Positions 1 to 5,144 of a stretch of DNA of 5,144 bases are shown here, one piece after another (the first letter of the stretch is position 1; each line of letters opens with the position of its first letter). The stretch covers positions 1 to 5,144 of the forward strand of contig JANYKF010000295.1 in assembly GCA_025361665.1 (NCBI GenBank). Reading direction: 5' to 3'. The notes below the pieces were generated by a model. That model had not been told where the DNA came from and made no database searches. It worked only from the letters and a program-made list of their open reading frames with translations. The translations under genes and the position numbers were made by a program. Origin of the DNA: Clostridiaceae bacterium. GTDB lineage: Bacteria > Bacillota > Clostridia > DSM-8532.

Positions 1-1676
1 ATTTCCTTGAACTGGCGGCGGACCTCGTACACAATGCTCATCGCGGCGCGTCCAACCGCTTCCATCGTCAGGGATGCGAACAGGAACGGCAGCATGCCGC
101 CGATGAACAGGCCGACCAGGACGGTCGGGTTCGTCAGTTCAAGGTTGAATTGGAAATTTGGAGCGATACGGAAGATTTCATCCTTGAATGCGGCGATGAG
201 GGCCAGTGCGGTCAGTGCGGCCGAGCCGATGGCAAAGCCCTTGCCGGTTGCCGCCGTGGTGTTGCCGAGAGAGTCGAGGGCATCGGTGCGCCGGCGCACT
301 TCCGGATCCTGATGGGTCATTTCGGCGATGCCGCCGGCATTGTCCGCTACAGGGCCATATGCGTCCGTGGCCAATGTAATGCCCAATGTGCTGAGCATGC
401 CGACTGCGGCGATGCCGATGCCGTACAGGCCAAGCTGCGGGGACGCGGCTCCCCCGGCCAGATAGTAGCTTGCCAGAACGGCTGCGCCAACGATGACGAC
501 CGGAAGGGAGGTAGACATCATGCCCAGGGAGAGGCCCCCGATGATGATCGTCGCGGGACCGGTGAGGGAAGCATTTGCCAGTTTTTGGGTGGGTTTGTAG
601 GTATCGGAAGTGAAGAACTCCGTCACGAAGCCTATCAGATTGCCTGCAATGAGTCCGGCGGCGATGGCCCAGAAAACACCCATGTTGTTGGGCAGGACAT
701 ACCTCACCAGGAAGAACGCGCCAACCAGGATCAGCGCGGAAGAGATGTATACACCACGGCGTAAGGCAGACAAAAGAACCTTTTGTTCCGCTTTTTCGCC
801 GGACTTGACGAAGAAGGTGCCGATGACGGAGGAAAAGACGCCGATGGCGGCCATGATCATCGGAATGGTGACGCCGTTGGTGCCAAGGCCGGCTGCTACT
901 GCCAGCGCGCTGGTGGCAACGATGGAACCGACGTAAGATTCATACAGATCCGCGCCCATGCCGGCCACGTCGCCGACATTGTCGCCGACATTATCCGCGA
1001 TGACGGCGGGATTGCGCGGGTCGTCCTCGGGAATGCCGGCTTCAACCTTACCTACAAGGTCTGCCCCGACATCGGCCGCTTTTGTGAAGATACCGCCGCC
1101 AACACGGGCGAACAGGGCCATGGAGCTGGCGCCCATCCCGAATGTGAGCATGGCGCTGGTGATGTTCCCGATGCGGATGGCCGGGTCCGTGATGACTTGC
1201 ACGGTGCCATAATACCAATTCAGGAAGTAATACCAAATCGACAAGTCAAGCAGCCCCAGGCCCACGACGATCAGGCCCATGACGGCGCCGGAAGAGAAGG
1301 CGACGCGAAGACCGCTGTTGAGGCTGGTTTTGGCGGCATTGCAGGTGCGCGCGTTTGCCGCTGTGGCAATCCTCATGCCCAGGAATCCGGACAAGCCGGA
1401 GAAGAAACCGCCGGTCAGGAACGCAAAGGGAACGAACGGGGTGAGAAGTTTCGCGAAGGCCAAAGCGCCGAGGACGATGAACATGACGGCAAAGAACAGA
1501 CCGATACCTGTGTATTGGCGTTTCAGGTAAGCATTCGCTCCCTTTCGGATGGCCGAGGAAATCTGGGCCATCTCCGGGGTGCCTTGGCTCTTTTGCATGA
1601 CCGACCATGCGAGATAGCCGGCGAACGCCAAAGCGCATCCGGATCCCAACGGGGCAAGGAACATCAAGTCTAGCAT
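1..1676 (-). CDS. hppA: Membrane-bound ion-translocating pyrophosphatase, K+-dependent type (5' part; C-terminus off the left edge)
   Basis: This polytopic inner-membrane pump hydrolyses cytosolic pyrophosphate and moves H+ and/or Na+ out of the cell. The visible 558 codons begin at ATG 1676-1674, which has AAGGAGGT a few bases upstream; the next in-frame ATG (codon 5) is too far from it. Family motifs appear in order: DVGADLVGKVE (residues 202-212, substrate binding), EDDPRNPAVIADNVGDNVGD (217-236, metal-binding Asp cluster), EFFTSDTY (353-360) and ATDAYGPVADNAGG (436-449, second acidic motif). Alternating hydrophobic stretches fit the 16-helix fold. The motif GNTTAATGKG (471-480) has Ala and Gly where K+-independent enzymes have Lys and Thr, which indicates the K+-dependent subfamily. 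A glutamate sits at 246 in GADLYESYVG, the Na+-pump-like position. The family usually has about 660-730 residues, so roughly the last 100-170, including the third acidic motif, are missing only because the window ends. The reading frame is intact. Family assignment is near certain; ion specificity is not. Confidence 0.97.
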   Translation of the reverse strand, partial: MLDLMFLAPLGSGCALAFAGYLAWSVMQKSQGTPEMAQISSAIRKGANAYLKRQYTGIGLFFAVMFIVLGALAFAKLLTPFVPFAFLTGGFFSGLSGFLGMRIATAANARTCNAAKTSLNSGLRVAFSSGAVMGLIVVGLGLLDLSIWYYFLNWYYGTVQVITDPAIRIGNITSAMLTFGMGASSMALFARVGGGIFTKAADVGADLVGKVEAGIPEDDPRNPAVIADNVGDNVGDVAGMGADLYESYVGSIVATSALAVAAGLGTNGVTIPMIMAAIGVFSSVIGTFFVKSGEKAEQKVLLSALRRGVYISSALILVGAFFLVRYVLPNNMGVFWAIAAGLIAGNLIGFVTEFFTSDTYKPTQKLANASLTGPATIIIGGLSLGMMSTSLPVVIVGAAVLASYYLAGGAASPQLGLYGIGIAAVGMLSTLGITLATDAYGPVADNAGGIAEMTHQDPEVRRRTDALDSLGNTTAATGKGFAIGSAALTALALIAAFKDEIFRIAPNFQFNLELTNPTVLVGLFIGGMLPFLFASLTMEAVGRAAMSIVYEVRRQFKE

Positions 1677-1680
1677 GGGT

Positions 1681-1688
1681 ACCTCCTT
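1681..1688 (-). promoter_or_regulatory. Ribosome binding site of hppA
   Basis: Read on the minus strand this is AAGGAGGT, an essentially perfect match to the 16S rRNA 3' end, followed by ACCC and the ATG. It fixes the start at 1676 and predicts efficient translation. Confidence 0.9.
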
Positions 1689-1702
1689 GAATGAATAGGA
1701 TT

Positions 1703-1725
1703 GTTTTATGACCATGTCATATAAC
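1703..1725. promoter_or_regulatory. Interrupted dyad in the hppA leader (operator or mRNA hairpin)
   Basis: The arms are GTT-T-TATGAC (1703-1712) and GTCATA-T-AAC (1716-1725) around a 3-base centre CAT. Nine of ten positions pair; the only mismatch is at 1706/1722. It falls between the predicted hppA transcription start and the ribosome binding site, so it could be a second protein site or a short stem-loop in the leader RNA. The stem is A/T-rich and has no T-run after it, so it is not a terminator. Confidence 0.4.
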
Positions 1726-1749
1726 CAAAACCAATCTTTTTCCAATGCT

Positions 1750-1778
1750 ATCATACCGGATTTATCGAACCCGTTCAA
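1750..1778 (-). promoter_or_regulatory. Sigma-70/sigma-A type promoter for hppA
   Basis: On the minus strand, TTGAAC (1778-1773) is followed after exactly 17 bases by TATGAT (1755-1750), close to the housekeeping consensus TTGACA-N17-TATAAT. A start site near 1743 would give a leader of about 67 nt before the hppA ATG. A weaker alternative, TTGGAA (1745-1740) with 16 bases to TATATG (1723-1718), lies just downstream. Confidence 0.72.
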
Positions 1779-1789
1779 TAGCTATTGAA
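1774..1789. promoter_or_regulatory. 16-bp perfect palindrome overlapping the hppA -35 box (candidate operator)
   Basis: TTCAATAGCTATTGAA is identical to its own reverse complement, with no spacer. Its left half covers five of the six bases of the hppA -35 element, so a dimeric regulator bound here would block or modulate RNA polymerase. It also lies in the divergent region shared with comM, so it could act on both sides. The regulator is unknown; I do not recognise the sequence as a named box. Confidence 0.5.
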
Positions 1790-1939
1790 GAGAACGTGTC
1801 TATTTGGCAATTTGCATGAAAAACATCAAGGATTCAGTTCAAAGCGACGAAAGTGAGAATAGACTGAATGTGGTGATTGCCAGAAGAGGCAGGATGTGTT
1901 ACCGTGAAAACAGATAGAAAACCTGATGCGTCAGGCAGC

Positions 1940-1975
1940 GGCCGTTCGGGGAATCCACCTGAAAAGGGGACGGCC
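1940..1975 (+). promoter_or_regulatory. comM ribosome binding site, with a possible hairpin masking it
   Basis: AAGGGGA (1964-1970) lies 5 bases before the comM ATG at 1976 and supports that start. The same segment can pair upstream: GGCCGTTC (1940-1947) is complementary to GGGACGGCC (1968-1975 side), eight pairs with one G-T wobble. This would place part of the Shine-Dalgarno sequence in a stem directly before the start codon. A smaller hairpin, CCTGA-TGCG-TCAGG (1922-1935), precedes it. The pairings are visible; control of translation by them is inference. No convincing rightward promoter was found; the best guess, TTCAGT (1833) with GAGAAT (1855), is weak. Confidence 0.4.
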
Positions 1976-3757
1976 ATGTTCAGTCAGATTGTCACATGCG
2001 GCCTTCTGGGTCTTGAAGGGTACCGCGTCCTGGTGGAAACCGATTTATCAAACGGTTTACCCATTTTCGACATTGTCGGTTTGGCGGATACAGCCGTGAA
2101 AGAAGCCCGTGAAAGGGTTCGAGCGGCCATCCGCAATTCGGGTCACACATTTCCGTCCAAACGCATCATTGTAAATCTGGCTCCCGCCGACACCAAAAAA
2201 GAAGGTTCCGGCTTCGATTTGCCCATTGCCGTGGGGGTTCTCACCTCCATGGGCATTTTGCCGTGCCATCCGGACAATGAAATCGCCTTATGCGGCGAAC
2301 TTGCCCTCGATGGGGTGCTTCGTCCCGTCAACGGCATGCTCAGCAAGGCGATTGCAGCCAGGAACGCCGGTTGCCGGGCACTCGTCCTCCCGTCAGAAAA
2401 CGCGCGGGAGGCTTCCTGGGTAGCGGGGCTTCAAATATTGTCCGCACGGACTTTGGCGGATGTTTGCCGGCACCTGACCGGTGAATGTCCGTTGCCTGTC
2501 TTTGACGTCTCATCCATGCCGCAAAGCGTTGGTGGAAAAACATTTCCTGAAAATCTTCCGGCATTCCCGAACCAAGACTCATCCATGCCTGTTCTTTCCG
2601 GGAATGGCTTTTCATCTGCCTTCATTGAAGATTTCCGGGACGTGAGGGGACAGGAAACGGCGAAACGCGCGATGGAGGTCGCAGCGGCCGGGGGGCACCA
2701 CCTGTTCATGATCGGAGGACCCGGCGCAGGCAAGACCATGCTGGCCAAGAGGATGCCCGGCATCCTGCCGGAACCGGACGTAGCCGAATCCCTCGAGATT
2801 ACCCGCATACACAGCGTGGCGGGCCTGTTGGCCGGAAGGGACGGCCTCGTGTCCGAACGGCCTTTCCGTTCTCCGCATCACACCATCAGCAACACCGGAC
2901 TCATAGGGGGAGGGCGGATTCCCCGCCCCGGAGAAATCAGCCTGGCGCACGGAGGCGTTCTCTTTCTCGATGAACTTCCCGAATTCAACCGGGCCGCGCT
3001 GGATTCGCTGCGGCAGCCGCTGGAAGACGGGCGGATCGTGCTGGCGCGCATTCACGCGACGATCACGTATCCATGCCGCTTCATGCTCGTGGCGGCTGCC
3101 AATCCCTGCAAATGCGGAAACTTCGGCGATTCGACCCGGACATGCGCCTGCCCTCCGCGTGATGCGGAATCCTACCTGTCCCGCCTGTCCGGACCCCTGA
3201 TGGACAGGATGGACCTGCAGATTCGCGTTCCCGCCCTCACCTATCATCAGCTTTCCCAAACGGCTGCATGCGACAGCTCGGCCACCATCCGGGAGCGCGT
3301 GAACGCGGCGCGGAAACGGCAGCTTGCCCGTTATGCGGGAAGCGGCACATATTGCAACGCGCAGCTGACCGGGCCCGCAATGCGCCAGTGGTGCGCCCTG
3401 GACGCCGAATCGGAACGCCTGATGGAAAAAGCCTTCCGCCAGTTGTCTTTGAGCATGCGCGCGCATGATCGCATTCTCAGGGTTGCCCGGACCATCGCCG
3501 ACTTGAATGCCAGTCCGCGCATCCGCCTGCCTCATCTGGCGGAGGCCATCCAATACCGTTCCGCCGCCACATCGGGGTCATCGCCGATATCAGCCCTTGC
3601 GGCATTGTCCGGTACTGCATTATCCGCTGCCGCACTTACGCCTGCCGCACTTATGCCTGCCGCACTTACGCCTGCCGCATTATCCAGTATTGCATTTTCC
3701 AATACCCCATCGGCGTCTGAAGGTAATGGAGGAAATACGCATGCTGTCAGTTTGTGA
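1976..3757 (+). CDS. comM: ComM/YifB-family AAA+ ATPase (Mg-chelatase-like branch-migration helicase)
   Basis: ComM is a cytosolic hexameric ATPase; in Vibrio it drives branch migration that extends heteroduplex during transformation. This 593-residue product has the N-terminal ChlI/Lon-S5-like domain (about 1-170, with GLPIFDIVGLADTAVKEARE at 27-46), a linker, then the Mg-chelatase AAA+ core: Walker A GGPGAGKT (247-254), Walker B GVLFLDELPEF (327-337) and a likely arginine finger in DRMDLQIRV (410-418). The four-cysteine motif CKC...CAC (C378, C380, C390, C392), typical of the family, may bind zinc. The Mg_chelatase_C helical domain runs to about QYRSA (526-530), where homologues usually stop. 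A 63-residue extra tail follows, made largely of a pentapeptide repeat. I start at ATG 1976, where family homology begins; an in-frame TTG at 1877 would only add unconserved residues. It overlaps dprA by 17 bp, suggesting translational coupling. A role in transformation in this organism is inferred; many Bacillota YifB proteins are untested. Confidence 0.95.
   Translation: MFSQIVTCGLLGLEGYRVLVETDLSNGLPIFDIVGLADTAVKEARERVRAAIRNSGHTFPSKRIIVNLAPADTKKEGSGFDLPIAVGVLTSMGILPCHPDNEIALCGELALDGVLRPVNGMLSKAIAARNAGCRALVLPSENAREASWVAGLQILSARTLADVCRHLTGECPLPVFDVSSMPQSVGGKTFPENLPAFPNQDSSMPVLSGNGFSSAFIEDFRDVRGQETAKRAMEVAAAGGHHLFMIGGPGAGKTMLAKRMPGILPEPDVAESLEITRIHSVAGLLAGRDGLVSERPFRSPHHTISNTGLIGGGRIPRPGEISLAHGGVLFLDELPEFNRAALDSLRQPLEDGRIVLARIHATITYPCRFMLVAAANPCKCGNFGDSTRTCACPPRDAESYLSRLSGPLMDRMDLQIRVPALTYHQLSQTAACDSSATIRERVNAARKRQLARYAGSGTYCNAQLTGPAMRQWCALDAESERLMEKAFRQLSLSMRAHDRILRVARTIADLNASPRIRLPHLAEAIQYRSAATSGSSPISALAALSGTALSAAALTPAALMPAALTPAALSSIAFSNTPSASEGNGGNTHAVSL
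3596..3700 (+). repeat. Seven in-frame degenerate 15-bp tandem repeats in the 3' end of comM
   Basis: The units are CTTGCGGCATTGTCC, GGTACTGCATTATCC, GCTGCCGCACTTACG, CCTGCCGCACTTATG, CCTGCCGCACTTACG, CCTGCCGCATTATCC and AGTATTGCATTTTCC. They encode LAALS, GTALS, AAALT, PAALM, PAALT, PAALS and SIAFS (ComM residues 541-575). The three central units are nearly identical, which points to recent copy-number change; the outer ones have decayed. Because 15 is a multiple of three, gain or loss of units keeps the comM frame. The array lies after the conserved ComM domains and before the dprA ribosome binding site. Confidence 0.93.
3727..3733 (+). promoter_or_regulatory. Ribosome binding site of dprA, inside the comM coding region
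   Basis: TGGAGGA ends 7 bases before ATG 3741 and decides the dprA start. It lies within the last ten codons of comM, so ribosomes finishing comM pass over it. Confidence 0.85.
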
Positions 3758-4895
3758 AACAAGCGTGCTTACGGAGGCGTGGGTTTGGCTGTCCTGCCTG
3801 CCCAGCATCCGGAATTACGGCAAACATCTTATTCTAAGCCGGTTTCCAGATGTGGGCGCCTTGTTCGGGGCGGACCGTCCATCCCTGCAGCGGGCAGAAA
3901 TAGACCATCCCCGCGTGTTATCCGTTTTGCTGTCGGCCCGCTATCGGGAACAGGCCATGGAGATCCTCAGAGATGCCGGGAAATTGGACATCCGGATCAT
4001 CCATCCGGGCCATCCGGAATTTCCGCGCCTGCTGGGCCATATTCCCGATTCGCCAATCGTGCTGTATCGACGGGGTACCTGGTCAGCCGCACGCTGCGTG
4101 GCGATTGTCGGTTCACGCCGGGCCACCGGATACGGCATCGGGATGGCGGAGCGCCTGGCGGCGGATCTGGCGTCTGCCGGGTTCACCATCATCAGCGGAT
4201 TGGCCCGCGGCATCGACACAGCTGCCCACTCAGGCGCGCTGCAGGCCGGGGGAAGGACTGTTGCCGTTTTTGGGAATGGTGTGGAATGCATATATCCGCC
4301 GGAAAACCGGAAACTGGCTGAACGCATTCTGGAAAACGGCGCATTTTTGTCCGAATACCCACCCGGCACACCTCCGGCTCCTTTCCATTTTCCGGTCAGA
4401 AACCGGATTGTGAGCGGTTTGTCCGAGGCCGTGGTGGTCGTGGAGGCGGGAGAGCGGAGCGGTTCTCTCATCACAGTCCAGTGCGCACTGGAACAGGGCA
4501 GAGATGTATTCGCCGTTCCAGGAAATGCCACCAGCGTGACCAGCCGCGGCTGCAACCGTCTCATCCGTGAAGGCGCCGGGCTGGTACAGGAAGCGGCGGA
4601 TATTCTGGAAACCCTTGCGGCAGAACGTTTTTCCGATATCCTTGGCACTGGCGCGGCTAACACCGGCAGTTCGATTTCGAGGGCTTCATCCATTCATTCC
4701 ATGAAACGCAGCGAACCCCTGGAAATCCCTGAACAAATCGTAGTTGGCCGTTTAGCCCGGGAACCGCTCACGCCGGACCAAGTCTGCGCACAATCCGGCC
4801 TCACGCCCTCGGAAGTGCAGCAGGTGCTGCTGATGCTGGAACTGAAGCGTTGCGTCATGCGCGACATGGACGGTCTGATCCGGCTGATTCCCTGA
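3741..4895 (+). CDS. dprA: DNA-processing protein DprA (Smf), RecA loader for natural transformation
   Basis: DprA binds incoming single-stranded DNA in the cytoplasm, shields it from nucleases and loads RecA onto it. The 384-residue product has a degenerate N-terminal helix-hairpin-helix/SAM-like region (about 11-50), then the Rossmann-like DprA core: VAIVGSRRATGYG (120-132), ISGLARGIDTAAHSGAL (151-167), GNGVECIYPPEN (178-189), FPVRNRIVSGLS (217-228), EAGERSGSLIT (235-245), VFAVPGN (256-262) and RGCNRLIREGAGLV (269-282). A serine-rich linker (about 296-325) leads to a C-terminal winged-helix domain (about 328-380). Length matches the three-domain form; the Bacillus subtilis protein is shorter (about 297). 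The start at 3741 has TGGAGGA upstream and gives the expected N-terminus. The frame is open back to 3507, but that part overlaps conserved comM and reads as low-complexity sequence. The gene follows comM with a 17-bp overlap, so both are probably one operon. Identity is very secure. Confidence 0.97.
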   Translation: MLSVCETSVLTEAWVWLSCLPSIRNYGKHLILSRFPDVGALFGADRPSLQRAEIDHPRVLSVLLSARYREQAMEILRDAGKLDIRIIHPGHPEFPRLLGHIPDSPIVLYRRGTWSAARCVAIVGSRRATGYGIGMAERLAADLASAGFTIISGLARGIDTAAHSGALQAGGRTVAVFGNGVECIYPPENRKLAERILENGAFLSEYPPGTPPAPFHFPVRNRIVSGLSEAVVVVEAGERSGSLITVQCALEQGRDVFAVPGNATSVTSRGCNRLIREGAGLVQEAADILETLAAERFSDILGTGAANTGSSISRASSIHSMKRSEPLEIPEQIVVGRLAREPLTPDQVCAQSGLTPSEVQQVLLMLELKRCVMRDMDGLIRLIP

Positions 4896-5023
4896 GAGTC
4901 GCGCCCACAAGTCCGGTGGATTCCCGAAACTTCATGTCCATAAAACAGCAGAATGGACGGACCTGTTTCAAAATGGGATCAATTGGTGAAATATTAAGCA
5001 CAATCGTGATTTGCTTCTCGTGC

Positions 5024-5046
5024 AAAAAGTCGATTTTCGACTTTTT
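5024..5046. terminator. Probable intrinsic terminator after dprA (bidirectional form)
   Basis: AAAAAGTCGA (5024-5033) pairs perfectly with TCGACTTTTT (5037-5046) around a TTT loop, a 10-bp stem. The run of five T ends the stem on the plus strand and the run of five A does the same on the minus strand, so it could stop transcription from either side. It lies 128 bp after the dprA stop and no closer terminator is visible. The T-run is inside the stem and the GC part is only a few pairs, so strength is uncertain. Confidence 0.5.
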
Positions 5047-5075
5047 CATGCAAGTTGCATTTTGCAACCTGCATG
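5047..5075. repeat. Inverted repeat, hairpin 2 of the cluster
   Basis: CATGCA (5047-5052) pairs with TGCATG (5070-5075) and GTTGCA (5054-5059) pairs with TGCAAC (5063-5068). There is one internal A/C mismatch (5053/5069) and a TTT loop. It begins on the base after the preceding hairpin and ends on the base before the next. No T-run follows on either strand. Confidence 0.7.
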
Positions 5076-5101
5076 CATCCGGCGGCAAATGCCGCCGGAT
5101 G
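5076..5101. repeat. Inverted repeat, strong GC-rich hairpin 3 of the cluster
   Basis: CATCCGGCGGC (5076-5086) pairs without mismatch with GCCGCCGGATG (5091-5101) around an AAAT loop. It is the most stable stem in the window, but lacks a following T-run on either strand, so it is not a standard intrinsic terminator. It could be part of a structured RNA or a repeat-element end. Confidence 0.75.
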
Positions 5102-5102
5102 G

Positions 5103-5124
5103 CACCGAATCACGTGATTTGGTG
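5103..5124. promoter_or_regulatory. 22-bp loopless dyad (candidate operator for the next gene)
   Basis: The core AATCACGTGATT (5108-5119) is a perfect 12-bp palindrome centred on CACGTG. Outside it, CACC (5103-5106) pairs with GGTG (5121-5124); only 5107/5120 (G/T) breaks the symmetry. The absence of a loop suggests a binding site for a dimeric protein rather than an RNA hairpin. It is close to the right edge, so a gene beyond the window may be its target. Confidence 0.45.
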
Positions 5125-5144
5125 TGTTGAAGGCACAAAATGTG

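Noticed and set aside
783..1673. Long plus-strand open frames over 7-1673 (up to 296 codons)
   Set aside because: They are antisense to the pyrophosphatase, whose motifs are unambiguous; their translations are rich in Gly, Asp, Arg and His without domain character, as expected for shadows in GC-rich DNA.
1816..1917. 33-codon plus-strand reading frame ahead of comM (possible leader peptide)
   Set aside because: No ribosome binding site precedes its ATG and the sequence resembles nothing I know. A regulatory leader cannot be excluded but is unsupported.
1877..1975. Upstream TTG start for comM
   Set aside because: The added 33 residues are polar and unconserved, while the family N-terminus begins at ATG 1976, which has AAGGGGA before it.
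2612..3553. 313-codon minus-strand open frame opposite comM
   Set aside because: It lies entirely opposite the conserved ComM ATPase domain; the composition is shadow-like and no family motif is seen.
3596..3700. CRISPR-like array
   Set aside because: The units are directly contiguous 15-mers without spacers and are in-frame coding sequence.
3507..3740. N-terminal extension of dprA by 78 codons
   Set aside because: It would start within conserved comM and read the 15-bp repeats as low-complexity LPHLRLPH-like sequence; DprA homology and a good ribosome binding site both point to ATG 3741.
4936..4958. Hairpin GTCCAT/ATGGAC after dprA as a terminator
   Set aside because: It has only six pairs, an 11-base loop and no T-run.
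4855..5049. 64-codon minus-strand frame starting MKKSKIDFLHEK
   Set aside because: Its first residues look protein-like, but there is no ribosome binding site, the start codon sits in a hairpin, the beginning of the frame runs through the probable terminator stem, and the end is antisense to dprA.

Overview
The window holds three protein-coding genes and two regulatory/non-coding stretches. Base composition is moderately GC-rich, Shine-Dalgarno sequences are strong and purine-rich (AAGGAGGT, TGGAGGA), and a comM(yifB)-dprA gene pair sits beside a K+-dependent type membrane pyrophosphatase. This fits an anaerobic member of the Bacillota (Clostridia or Negativicutes type) best. That assignment is an inference from gene content, not from a phylogenetic marker.

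Layout. Positions 1-1676 (minus strand) carry the first 558 codons of a membrane-bound, ion-translocating pyrophosphatase (hppA); its C-terminus lies beyond the left edge. Positions 1677-1975 form a divergent intergenic region. It contains a near-consensus sigma-70-type promoter for hppA, a 16-bp perfect palindrome overlapping its -35 box, a second dyad in the hppA leader, and a possible hairpin pairing with the ribosome binding site of the rightward gene. Positions 1976-3757 (plus strand) encode ComM/YifB, a hexameric AAA+ helicase of the Mg-chelatase-like group. Positions 3741-4895 (plus strand) encode DprA, the RecA loader of transformation, overlapping comM by 17 bp. Positions 4896-5144 contain no supported gene, but they hold four inverted repeats placed end to end (5024-5124). 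The first looks like an intrinsic terminator.

How the genes work together. ComM and DprA both act late in natural transformation. DprA protects incoming single strands and loads RecA, and ComM (shown in Vibrio) drives branch migration to extend the recombination joint. Their overlap suggests one transcript and coordinated translation. The pyrophosphatase is transcribed away from them and has an unrelated job in energy conservation: it hydrolyses PPi to pump H+ and/or Na+.

The most unusual items are: an in-frame array of seven 15-bp repeats that makes an Ala/Leu-rich tail on ComM just before the dprA start; the chain of abutting hairpins after dprA; and the two dyads in the hppA control region. 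I see no CRISPR array, tRNA, rRNA, insertion sequence or recognisable new defence system. The genes themselves are ordinary members of known families.
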